A stretch of DNA of 27,772 bases, from positions 1-27,772 of the forward strand of contig JASGMZ010000010.1 in NCBI GenBank assembly GCA_030156305.1, written 5' to 3'. Both the position numbers and the translations under genes were made by a program. The stretch's first letter is position 1. The number at the start of each line of letters is the position of its first letter. Under the pieces are notes generated by a model that made no database searches, was not told the DNA's origin, and saw nothing but the letters and a program-made list of their open reading frames with translations. Below are positions 17,505-24,606 of this stretch, one piece after another. This DNA is from Bacteroidales bacterium (GTDB taxonomy: Bacteria > Bacteroidota > Bacteroidia > Bacteroidales > UBA12077).

Positions 17505-18103
17505 CAGGCAGCCTCCTTATCTTGTTGTCTTTTCTTAACAATTTTCTGCGCCGATTTCGAAAGATTTTCCTCATCTTCAAGGAAACGTTTAATTTTCGAA
17601 ATAGCTTCATCGTAACCAGGTATTTGAACCTTTTCGTACAGATTCACTTTCTGGGTTGTTTTTTTCCTGGCATAATCTAAAAGCTCCATTTTTCGTAAGA
17701 AAAAATCACTTTCGATAGATATTTTCACTAAAGATTTAATAATCTGAACTCCGCCTAAAAACCAACTGGGTTTATTAAACAGGCTAAAGTCCTTTATTTC
17801 AAAAATTACATCATCTAAGATAGGTGTTTTTACACCGGCAATTTTCTTAAAGGACATTTTAACATCTTTAACCGCAATAAGATCCTCCTCAAATTCGCCC
17901 CAAAGCCTTACCATATCTTCGTATTCTTTCATCTGCTTTTCAAGCTTTCGGAGCAGCTCTTCCGACTGGCCTTTAGCACGCTTAACTTCCATACGCAAGG
18001 CCGATTCTTTACTTTGCAAAGTAGGAAGAGCCCGTAAACGCATTTTAAGCTGCTTGTTTAATTGCTGTAATGATGTTTTATTATATTGAAACTTTATTGC
18101 CAT
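17504..18103 (-). CDS. ntpD: V-type ATPase central-stalk subunit D
   Basis: The 199-aa long antiparallel coiled coil forms the rotor shaft. It has the KFQYNKTSLQQLNKQLKMR start and the family's pattern of a long N-terminal helix, a short middle and a C-terminal helix (RKKTTQKVNLYEKVQIPGYDEAI). The start codon lies directly next to the left heptamer array of the inserted four-helix-bundle cassette, so its translation-initiation region is partly made of repeat DNA. Confidence 0.93.
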   Translation of the reverse strand: MAIKFQYNKTSLQQLNKQLKMRLRALPTLQSKESALRMEVKRAKGQSEELLRKLEKQMKEYEDMVRLWGEFEEDLIAVKDVKMSFKKIAGVKTPILDDVIFEIKDFSLFNKPSWFLGGVQIIKSLVKISIESDFFLRKMELLDYARKKTTQKVNLYEKVQIPGYDEAISKIKRFLEDEENLSKSAQKIVKKRQQDKEAA

Positions 18104-18107
18104 AAAC

Positions 18108-18183
18108 TTTTCAGTTTTTCAGTTCTTAGTTCTCAGTTCTTAGTTCTCAGTTCTTAGTTCTTAGTTCTTAGTTATCAGTTCTC
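18108..18183. repeat. Left heptamer tandem array (AGTTCTY) of the inserted cassette
   Basis: Nine consecutive 7-bp units run from 18121 to 18183: AGTTCTT or AGTTCTC, with one AGTTATC. They are preceded at 18108-18120 by decayed units. The last two units overlap the 3' end of the four-helix-bundle coding sequence, including its stop codon. On the minus strand the units read RAGAACT. The array fills the gap to subunit D. Confidence 0.9.
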
Positions 18184-18579
18184 TGGTTTGATATTAAATT
18201 TTCTGCCTTTAAATTTAGAATTTTGTAAATAACTTATTAAACCTCCGATTATTTTAGCCAGTTCTTCAGCTTTTATTAGTTTTTCATTTAATATAATATT
18301 ATTTATATATTTTCTATAAAACGCACGATATAATTGAGATTTTGTTTCAGATAAAGACCCTTTAGCAATATACAGGAATTGAATAAACTCCTTATTGCCA
18401 CCCCTGTCAAAACCCTCTGCAATGTTATCCATTACAGAACCACTCGATTTTCTAATTTGCCCCACTAAAGAAAAGTCGCTATTAAATTTTTCAAGACAGG
18501 TTAACTCAAAAATTTCATGAGCATATTGTCTTGCTTTTTGCCAAGCTATTAATTCCTCAAACTTTTCTACAGTAGCCAT
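18175..18579 (-). CDS. Four-helix-bundle protein of the S23 / 23S rRNA intervening-sequence family
   Basis: The 134-aa protein has the family motifs: an N-terminal LIAWQKARQYAHEI helix, QIRKSS (41-46), the NIAEG signature (52-56), then EFIQFLYIAKGSLSE (64-78). This is the PF05635/TIGR02436 family, also related to the accessory protein of diversity-generating retroelements. Its members form pentameric four-helix bundles; their cellular function is unclear. It is not an ATPase subunit, yet it sits between V-type B and D in the same orientation, bounded on each side by heptamer repeat arrays. No reverse transcriptase or template repeat is nearby. Interpreted as a late insertion. Confidence 0.9.
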   Translation of the reverse strand: MATVEKFEELIAWQKARQYAHEIFELTCLEKFNSDFSLVGQIRKSSGSVMDNIAEGFDRGGNKEFIQFLYIAKGSLSETKSQLYRAFYRKYINNIILNEKLIKAEELAKIIGGLISYLQNSKFKGRKFNIKPEN

Positions 18580-18594
18580 AATTTAAACAATTTC

Positions 18595-18657
18595 ACTCTA
18601 AACTCTAAACTCTGAACTCCAAACTCTGAACTCTGAACTCCAAACTCTGAACTATTT
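18595..18657. repeat. Right heptamer tandem array (AACTCYR) of the inserted cassette
   Basis: Eight 7-bp units run from 18595 to 18650 (ACTCTAA, ACTCTGA and ACTCCAA variants), followed by a decayed unit ending at the subunit B stop codon. Read on the minus strand the units are AGTTYRG. They thus share the AGTT(C) core with the left array but in opposite orientation, so the two arrays form imperfect inverted flanks around the gene. Confidence 0.9.
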
Positions 18658-18660
18658 AAC

Positions 18661-19986
18661 TTAATTATCTTTTGGCCAGTATTTTTCTACTAAATCCTTT
18701 TTAATCCCTACCTCGGCAGGTTTAAAATGTTTGTCAAATAAATTCCAGGCCGTGGATAACATTTCGTCCACTTCAATATTTACATCAATCGCCAGTAATT
18801 TTTCCGAATAGTCTTTTGCAAACTCAAGGGCACGCTCGTCGTAATCCGTAAGATCAAAACCATTCTCTAATTTGGTCCTTGCATTGGCTGCATCGGCATA
18901 TAACCGAACGGCAGCGTTCATCACCTGCGGATGATCTTCTCGTGTTTTCTTTCCAATAACCAACTGTTTTAATCGGGATAAACTTCTAAACGGATCGACA
19001 ATTACTTTTCCAATATCAGTATCTTTACGTAAGAAAAGCTGACCCTCGGTAATATACCCTGTGTTGTCGGGGATAGCATGTGTAATATCTCCGCCCGATA
19101 ATGTGGTAACTGCAATAATAGTAATAGAACCACCCTCAGGGAACTGAACGGCTTTTTCATAAATCTTGGCTAAATCACTGTAAAGCGAACCGGGCATACT
19201 GTCTTTCGAAGGAATCTGGTCCATACGGTTCGAAACAATACTAAGTGCATCGGCAAAAAGAGTCATATCAGTTAAAAGCACCAAAACTTTTTGTTTTTTG
19301 TCTACGGCAAAATACTCGGCTGCCGTTAATGCCATATCAGGCACCAACAGACGCTCTACCGGTGGGTCTTCTGTTGTATTTACAAAACTGATAATGCGGT
19401 CTAACGCCCCTGCATTATCGAAAACATTTTTGTAATATAAATAATCGTCGTTAGTTAGCCCCATTCCTCCCAGAATAATTTTATCGGCTTTAGCACGAAG
19501 GGCCACCATCGACATCACCTGGTTAAATGGCTGGTCGGGGTCGGCAAAGAAAGGAATCTTTTGTCCTGTAACCAACGCATTATTAAGGTCGATACCGGCA
19601 ATACCGGTAGGAATAAATTCAGAAGGTTGTTTTCGTCGTACGGGATTTACCGACGGGCCACCAATTTGTCTCTCTTCACCCTCAATCTCAGGGCCTCCGT
19701 CAATTGGGTCACCGTATGCATTAAAGAATCTTCCGGAAAGTTCTTCACTTACCTTTAAGGTAGCAGGACGACCTAAAAATATCACTTCGGCATTGGTAGG
19801 AATACCTTCGGTACCCCCAAAAACCTGCAATGTTATTTCGTCGCCAATAATTTTCACCACCTGAGCCATCCGGCCATTTACTACAGCAATCTCATCATAA
19901 CCAACATCCGTAGCATGCAACGAGCAGGTTGCTTTTGTAATCTGGGTGATTTTTGTATAGATTTTTTGAAATGCTTTTGTTTCCAT
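18661..19986 (-). CDS. ntpB: V-type ATPase subunit B (non-catalytic)
   Basis: The 441-aa nucleotide-site partner of subunit A belongs to the RecA-like rotary ATPase family but lacks a Walker A motif. The equivalent loop reads FFADPDQPFNQ, as in other bacterial and archaeal B subunits. Conserved stretches include GRFFNAYGDPIDGGP, LTDMTLFADALS and the MPGSLYSDLA region. Its start codon overlaps the subunit A stop by one base (TAATG). The heptamer-flanked insertion follows immediately after its stop. Confidence 0.96.
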   Translation of the reverse strand: METKAFQKIYTKITQITKATCSLHATDVGYDEIAVVNGRMAQVVKIIGDEITLQVFGGTEGIPTNAEVIFLGRPATLKVSEELSGRFFNAYGDPIDGGPEIEGEERQIGGPSVNPVRRKQPSEFIPTGIAGIDLNNALVTGQKIPFFADPDQPFNQVMSMVALRAKADKIILGGMGLTNDDYLYYKNVFDNAGALDRIISFVNTTEDPPVERLLVPDMALTAAEYFAVDKKQKVLVLLTDMTLFADALSIVSNRMDQIPSKDSMPGSLYSDLAKIYEKAVQFPEGGSITIIAVTTLSGGDITHAIPDNTGYITEGQLFLRKDTDIGKVIVDPFRSLSRLKQLVIGKKTREDHPQVMNAAVRLYADAANARTKLENGFDLTDYDERALEFAKDYSEKLLAIDVNIEVDEMLSTAWNLFDKHFKPAEVGIKKDLVEKYWPKDN

Positions 19987-21758
19987 TATTCAGCTTTCTT
20001 TTCGTCAATTATGGTTTTAAGTTCTTTCTCGTTTTGTTTGAATTTGTCTGATTCAAACTCCGAATAGTTCATCTGCTTCATTTGATTAATTACTCGTTTA
20101 AAGTATGTGGCTACTTCTTCAAATGATTCGAAAGAGAATTTTGTATGATAGATATCCAGTACTTTATTTACCATATATTTCTGTCGTTCCAATGATGTTG
20201 AGCTATCGACTTCATCAAAAGCATCCTGCTGAAGAATAATAAAATCAATCACTTCAGCTTTCCAGAAAGTAACATGATATTCAACCGGCACCCCGTCATC
20301 CCCAAGAATATTGATCTGTTCTGCGACCTCACGTCCTCTCGTTAAAACATTTCTGAGTAAACTCAACTTCTCAGGCCATTCCGGATCGATTTTTTTTCTG
20401 AAATACTCTTCTACTTCGGCATATTCAGCATATTTTGAATAACTATCTAATGGGTCGATAGCGGGATATCTTTTACTGTCGGCACGTTGCTGAGACAATG
20501 CATAAAAACAGCGGGCTGCTTTTTTGGTTGATTCGGTTACCGGTTCTTTTAGATTACCTCCGGCAGGAGATACGGTTCCAATAAAAGTGATAGAACCTGT
20601 ATTACCATTATTTAAATAAACAAATCCTGCTCTTGAGTAAAAGCTTGATATAATCGCCGGCAGGTCCATAGGAAACGCATCCGGGCCGGGCAATTCCTCC
20701 ATTCGGTTTGACATCTCACGCAATGCCTGAGCCCACCGAGAAGTAGAGTCGGCCAGTAGTAAAACTTTTAATCCCATAGCTCTGTAATACTCGGCAATGG
20801 TCATTGCGGTATAAACAGAAGCTTCACGGGCAGCAACCGGCATATTGGATGTATTCGCAATAATAGTTGTTCGTTCCATCAGTTTACGGCCAGACCGTGG
20901 GTCAATCAACTCAGGAAATTCGGTAAAAATTTCTACTACCTCGTTAGCACGCTCACCACAAGCAGCCATAATAATCATATCGGCTTCGGCTTGTTTTGAA
21001 AGTGCATGCTGCAATACCGTTTTCCCTGTACCAAAAGGCCCTGGGATAAATCCGGTACCCCCTTCGGCAATTGGGTTTAAAGTATCGATCACCCGAACAC
21101 CTGTTTCCAGTAGTTTAAAAGGACGTGGTTTTTCTTTGTATGCTTTAATAGCTAATTTAACGGGCCATTTTTGCGTCATGGTCAACTCTATCTCTTTACC
21201 CTCTTCATCGGTAACCACCGCAATAACGTCCTTAATAGTATATTTACCTTCTTTAGCTACGCTCTTAACGGTATATTTTCCCTTGAATTTAAAAGGAACC
21301 ATAATTTTATGCGGCATCCAGTTTTCGGTCACTTCGCCAAGCCAACCACCAGCTTGAAGAATGTCGCCTTCTTTTGCTATGGGCTTAAACTCCCATTTTT
21401 TATCATCTTCTAAAGGATTGGTTTGCTCTCCTCGTTGTAAAAAAACTCCTTCCATTTTGTCCAGGTCGTTTTGCAACCCGTCATAATTTTTGGAAAGGAT
21501 TCCCGGCCCCAGGGTAACTTCCAGTAAATGGCCGGTAAATTCAACTTTATTGTGCATTTTAAGTCCACGGGTACTCTCAAATACCTGAACATAGGCTTTG
21601 GTCCCCATAACTTTAATTACTTCGGCCATCAATTTAGTCCCTTCTAAATCGATATAGCATATTTCATTTTGCTGAACAGGGCCGTCAACCTCAACATATA
21701 CGAGGTTGGCTATAATTCCTGATACTTTTCCTGTTGTCATTTTATTTGTTTTTTCCAT
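19986..21758 (-). CDS. ntpA: V-type ATPase catalytic subunit A
   Basis: The 590-aa catalytic subunit has Walker A GPFGTGKT at 240-247, the catalytic Glu in AACGERANE (E269), and ADSTSRWAQALREMSNRMEELPG. The subunit-A-specific non-homologous insert lies between about 110 and 200. The first ATG overlaps the upstream DUF2764 gene by 17 bp. An ATG six codons later (21740) would begin MTTGKVSGIIANLV just after that stop and is equally plausible, since many bacterial A subunits start right before the GKV motif. Confidence 0.97.
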   Translation of the reverse strand: MEKTNKMTTGKVSGIIANLVYVEVDGPVQQNEICYIDLEGTKLMAEVIKVMGTKAYVQVFESTRGLKMHNKVEFTGHLLEVTLGPGILSKNYDGLQNDLDKMEGVFLQRGEQTNPLEDDKKWEFKPIAKEGDILQAGGWLGEVTENWMPHKIMVPFKFKGKYTVKSVAKEGKYTIKDVIAVVTDEEGKEIELTMTQKWPVKLAIKAYKEKPRPFKLLETGVRVIDTLNPIAEGGTGFIPGPFGTGKTVLQHALSKQAEADMIIMAACGERANEVVEIFTEFPELIDPRSGRKLMERTTIIANTSNMPVAAREASVYTAMTIAEYYRAMGLKVLLLADSTSRWAQALREMSNRMEELPGPDAFPMDLPAIISSFYSRAGFVYLNNGNTGSITFIGTVSPAGGNLKEPVTESTKKAARCFYALSQQRADSKRYPAIDPLDSYSKYAEYAEVEEYFRKKIDPEWPEKLSLLRNVLTRGREVAEQINILGDDGVPVEYHVTFWKAEVIDFIILQQDAFDEVDSSTSLERQKYMVNKVLDIYHTKFSFESFEEVATYFKRVINQMKQMNYSEFESDKFKQNEKELKTIIDEKKAE

Positions 21759-22596
21759 TTATTGCCAAATCTTTAGGAAATTCATAACTAGATTTTAAAT
21801 TGTCAATGATTTTACGGAACATTTCACGTCCTGTTTCTTCATCGAGTCCTAACCATCGATATGCCATATCGAGCTTAATGATATACGCCAAAACAACCTC
21901 TACGGAAAAATAATCAAACAGGGTCATTTCTTCTACCTTATCCCATCTCAGTTGATCAAGGCCTTTTTCCCGGGCTAAAAAATTATCTTTCTCTGCCAAA
22001 GCAATAACTTCGGCAGCTAAAGGCAAATCTACAGACAAACCAAAATCTTTGGCACTACTTTTAGCCATTTGTTCTGCGACCCAGTTATTTCCAATAAGTT
22101 GCTTCTCAAGGTCTATATCATATTTTCGGCAATTCAATCCGGTTAAGATATTTTTTATATTCAGATTATATTCAAACCACTGTTTTAAAAACTTATTTTT
22201 CGTTTCTAAAACATAGTTATAATACATTTCGGTGAGTTTATTCTCCCAACTTTTGTTAAAATCTTTTGCTTCTTCTTCCTCCTGATATAATTTCACAAAA
22301 TCATACATGTATTGCGGAAGAATGTTTTTTGGGCCATCCGAAAACTCTTCTTCAAAATCCTGTAAGGTAAAATTTCCTAATTTGTTAAAGTCCTGGGTTT
22401 CTTCCTGCTGAAGGAACAGTAAAAGATTTTTGTTATCATACGGTAAAAATAAGCGTTGGGCCAGCCGGTAATCTTCAGGGAAGAGTTCTTCTTTTAATAC
22501 TTGCTTAAAATCAAGCATGGTGAAGTTAATATCTTCTTCATCGAGAAATATTTCCGGCAATCCTGCTATAAAATAATGGTAATAATTACGAAACAT
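21742..22596 (-). CDS. DUF2764 family protein of V-type ATPase operons
   Basis: The 284-aa, mostly helical protein lacks membrane segments; the N terminus is RNYYHYFIAGLPEIFLDEED. DUF2764 genes occur between subunits E and A in V-type operons of Bacteroidetes, Chlamydiae and spirochaetes, and that is its position here (2 bp after E, touching A). These operons lack a recognisable C/d subunit, so this protein is the natural candidate for the coupling socket between the shaft and the K ring. That role is inference from context. Tandem aromatic and acidic stretches (DYRLAQRLFLPYDNKNLL) are typical of the family. Confidence 0.85.
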   Translation of the reverse strand: MFRNYYHYFIAGLPEIFLDEEDINFTMLDFKQVLKEELFPEDYRLAQRLFLPYDNKNLLLFLQQEETQDFNKLGNFTLQDFEEEFSDGPKNILPQYMYDFVKLYQEEEEAKDFNKSWENKLTEMYYNYVLETKNKFLKQWFEYNLNIKNILTGLNCRKYDIDLEKQLIGNNWVAEQMAKSSAKDFGLSVDLPLAAEVIALAEKDNFLAREKGLDQLRWDKVEEMTLFDYFSVEVVLAYIIKLDMAYRWLGLDEETGREMFRKIIDNLKSSYEFPKDLAINGKNK

Positions 22597-22598
22597 AC

Positions 22599-23216
22599 TT
22601 ACTCTCCCTGAAATAACATTTCACCCGTTTTGGGGCGTAAATAGCTTTTAAAGAAATTAATAAAATCTTCTTCGGTAAAACTAATTTTGTAGGAATTGTC
22701 GGCCGGGCCGATTTTAAAACCACCTTTAACTGCATCGCTAAAGCTTAATTCCAGCTTCGCATTTAATTCTTTCCCTGTTTTTGTTTTAAAATATTTTTCA
22801 AATTCTTTTTCCAATTTTTCAGGAAGCAAAACAGACAGGCTTACAGATTCTTTTTTCTGAGGATCCCAGTTTTTAATTATTGTTTCAATAATTTCTTTTA
22901 CGAATTTTTCATCGTCAAAAGCTTTTTTAACGGGTTCATCAATAACCTTGCTGGTGATAAGATCCGTGATTTGCTGTTTTACCTTTCGAACGGTTTGTTT
23001 TGAAGCCAGCTCCAATTCGGCTTGAACATTTTTCCTGATTTCTTCGGATTTTTGTTCAGCCTCCTCAATGATACCTTTCGCTTCTTTTTCGGCATTCTTT
23101 TTAATCTTATCTGCTTCGGCTTTGGCCTCTTTGATTATTTTATCAGCTTCTTCGTTCGCTTTTTCGACACCTTCGTTGTAAAGCTTTTGTGTTAATTCCT
23201 GTAGTTTATTTTCCAT
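22599..23216 (-). CDS. ntpE: V-type ATPase peripheral-stalk subunit E
   Basis: The 205-aa protein has a long charged N-terminal helix rich in Glu, Lys and Ala (KANEEADKIIKEAKAEADKI) and a globular C-terminal domain with SDAVKGGFKIG, the E-subunit hallmark. It is the first gene of the V-type operon and follows a leader of about 180 nt if the upstream promoter is used. No separate G/H subunit gene is visible in the operon. Confidence 0.93.
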   Translation of the reverse strand: MENKLQELTQKLYNEGVEKANEEADKIIKEAKAEADKIKKNAEKEAKGIIEEAEQKSEEIRKNVQAELELASKQTVRKVKQQITDLITSKVIDEPVKKAFDDEKFVKEIIETIIKNWDPQKKESVSLSVLLPEKLEKEFEKYFKTKTGKELNAKLELSFSDAVKGGFKIGPADNSYKISFTEEDFINFFKSYLRPKTGEMLFQGE

Positions 23217-23256
23217 TGTACAAAGGTCTATAATGTTTTACAAAAAATTTGAATTA

Positions 23257-23264
23257 CAAATCTA
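23257..23264 (-). promoter_or_regulatory. Second candidate -7 element before the V-type operon
   Basis: CAAATCTA on the plus strand reads TAGATTTG on the coding strand, a full TAnnTTTG match. A start near 23250 would leave a leader of about 34 nt before ntpE. The upstream partner element is poor (TTAG at a 21-nt distance), so this is weaker than the promoter at 23405-23436. Confidence 0.3.
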
Positions 23265-23379
23265 CTAACTTAATTTAATATTTCACTAAATATTTACTTT
23301 TTTAGATGCTTAAATTATTTATAATAAATAAGTATTCACAAGTTTTAAATTTTTATATTTTAAAAAATAAGAACAAATA

Positions 23380-23395
23380 AATGTTTCCAAACATT
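23380..23395. promoter_or_regulatory. Palindrome AATGTTTCCAAACATT just downstream of the predicted V-ATPase promoter
   Basis: Two 7-bp perfect arms flank a central CC. It lies roughly at +5 to +20 of the transcript expected from the promoter at 23405-23436, where a repressor operator could sit. In RNA it could instead fold a 5-bp hairpin at the 5' end. No regulator can be named. Confidence 0.4.
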
Positions 23396-23404
23396 CATTG
23401 TGGG

Positions 23405-23436
23405 CAAATGTAAAAGAGCAGGAATAATTTTCCAAA
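23405..23436 (-). promoter_or_regulatory. Promoter of the V-type ATPase operon (full consensus match)
   Basis: On the coding strand TTTG (23436-23433), a 20-nt spacer and TACATTTG (23412-23405) match every fixed base of the Bacteroidetes consensus TTTG, 19-21 nt, TAnnTTTG. Transcription would start near 23400, giving a leader of about 180 nt before ntpE. Confidence 0.65.
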
Positions 23437-23441
23437 CTTTT

Positions 23442-23475
23442 CTGTTATATTTTTAACAGTGTTATTCAAATAACA
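23442..23475. repeat. Two adjacent inverted repeats sharing TAACAG
   Basis: CTGTTA-tatttt-TAACAG (23442-23459) is followed directly by TGTTAT-tcaa-ATAACA (23460-23475). They lie after the AtpI-like gene and 6 nt upstream of the predicted V-ATPase -33 element. They could end the upstream transcript, though no long T-run follows, or serve as binding sites near the promoter. Confidence 0.45.
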
Positions 23476-23492
23476 GTATGTTATTAAACAAT

Positions 23493-23873
23493 CTATTTTT
23501 TGTTCAAAAATTTAAGTATTAATAAAACTTCAAAAAAAGTATAAATGAAATAGAGGATAAGGAAGGTAATGAGAAAAAATTTAGCATGATCTGGATTAAA
23601 AAGTGCATACAATACAATAAACACAAGGTATATCATCATTTTAATTCCCGAAATCATGATAAACCGGGAAGAAAATCGGCTATGACCTTCTGTACTAACT
23701 TTTAATATGGAAAAATGCAGGATACCTGTTAGCCCAGCAATAATAAATAGATTTAACCAGAAAACCGGAAGGTAGTATGTTGATAAAACTGTTCGAAAAA
23801 GAATAAGCGCAATGAGTCCTAAAGTAACGGTTAAAATTGCTTCTTTGATTAAAAATTTATTAAAAGCTTTCAT
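23493..23873 (-). CDS. Small AtpI-like membrane protein of the Bacteroidetes ATP synthase locus
   Basis: The 126-aa protein has four predicted membrane helices (about 10-28, 35-55, 72-92 and 98-120) and a basic C terminus. There are no diagnostic motifs. Size, topology and position between a bactofilin and rotary ATPase genes match the small membrane protein that precedes atpB in many Bacteroidetes F-ATPase loci, where it is thought to be an AtpI-like assembly factor. Here the V-type operon separates it from atpB by 8.4 kb. Function is inferred from context only. Confidence 0.6.
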   Translation of the reverse strand: MKAFNKFLIKEAILTVTLGLIALILFRTVLSTYYLPVFWLNLFIIAGLTGILHFSILKVSTEGHSRFSSRFIMISGIKMMIYLVFIVLYALFNPDHAKFFLITFLILYFIYTFFEVLLILKFLNKK

Positions 23874-23937
23874 GTGAATTTATAACTGTTTTTTTTAAAA
23901 AAGGCTTAAAAAGCTCTGTAAAGGAATAAAATTAAAG

Positions 23938-23945
23938 CAAATATA
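23938..23945 (-). promoter_or_regulatory. Candidate -7 element for the AtpI-like gene
   Basis: CAAATATA on the plus strand reads TATATTTG on the coding strand. A TTTA lies 18 nt further upstream, slightly short of the usual spacing. Transcription would start about 58 nt before the ATG. The rest of the 165-bp gap to the bactofilin gene shows nothing else clear. Confidence 0.3.
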
Positions 23946-24038
23946 TAAAACTCAATATCGTATTAAATTAAATGTCTCCACACCCCTAATGGATATGGAA
24001 GTCATTTAAAAAGCAATCGCTAAATATTAATCAAATAA

Positions 24039-24452
24039 TTAAGCGCTTCGTTGTTCTTTTTCTTTTTCTTTAAATTTTGATTCAGCTGTATTGATATTTG
24101 TACGTGACTCATCGCTCATATTGCAATTACCTGTAAACGTTGAGCCGGGTTCTATAGCTAACTTTTTAGTAAAAATATCACCATTAATTTTAGCGGTTGC
24201 TTTAAGTGAAAGCAGTTCACCGACTTTAATCTTTCCATTGATTTCACCTAACACCTCTGAATTTTTACAAGTTATCTCCCCTTTCACTTTTCCTGTTTCG
24301 CCCACCACAACCTTACCTGTTGTATTCAAATTCCCATTTAAAGCCCCATCAATTCGGATATCTCCATTTGATTTAATATCTCCGGTAATTTCAGTTCCAA
24401 CACCAACTAAATTAATAGCAGCTGTGGTTTCAGGTTCATTATTTTTTGCCAT
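24039..24452 (-). CDS. Bactofilin (polymer-forming cytoskeletal protein)
   Basis: The 137-aa protein has a short N-terminal tail and then the bactofilin beta-helix (about 17-115), shown by repeated strands with Gly turns: GVGTEITGDIKSNGDIRIDG, LNTTGKVVVGETGKVKGEI, then EINGKIKVGELLSL and INGDIFTKKLAIEPG. A charged C-terminal tail follows. Bactofilins polymerise without nucleotide and serve in cell shape or polar localisation. A bactofilin next to the F-ATPase genes is a common Bacteroidetes arrangement. Confidence 0.93.
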   Translation of the reverse strand: MAKNNEPETTAAINLVGVGTEITGDIKSNGDIRIDGALNGNLNTTGKVVVGETGKVKGEITCKNSEVLGEINGKIKVGELLSLKATAKINGDIFTKKLAIEPGSTFTGNCNMSDESRTNINTAESKFKEKEKEQRSA

Positions 24453-24504
24453 TGTAAAACTCTTTTTTTTGTTAAAACTTAACTTTATTATTTAATTTAT
24501 CGAA

Positions 24505-24512
24505 CAAATATA
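24505..24512 (-). promoter_or_regulatory. Candidate -7 element for the bactofilin gene
   Basis: CAAATATA on the plus strand gives TATATTTG on the coding strand, matching TAnnTTTG. The start would be about 46 nt before the bactofilin ATG. No good TTTG lies at the expected distance. Confidence 0.3.
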
Positions 24513-24606
24513 TTATTTTTTATGCAAGGAGTCATATTTTTACCTTAAAAAGATACGCGTATATAACAGCAATTTCAATTAATTTATTGTTTAAAAATCT
24601 TTCTAT

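Noticed and set aside
18175..18579. Diversity-generating retroelement accessory gene (Avd)
   Set aside because: The family is related, but there is no reverse transcriptase, template repeat or variable repeat in the window.
18121..18650. CRISPR-like array
   Set aside because: The repeats are directly abutting 7-bp units without spacers, on both sides of a gene; these are tandem microsatellite-type arrays, not CRISPR.
20845..21357. 170-aa plus-strand open frame
   Set aside because: It lies wholly antisense to the conserved ntpA gene and resembles no known protein.
23874..24038. Remnant of an AtpZ gene, from a short GVW-containing frame on the minus strand
   Set aside because: The frame is broken by stops, the matching stretch is only a few residues and the gap is too short for AtpZ; likely chance.
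24547..24566. Terminator at the ATACGCGTAT palindrome after the outer-membrane protein gene
   Set aside because: On the coding strand a CTTTTT follows, but the palindrome leaves no usable loop, so a stable hairpin is unlikely.
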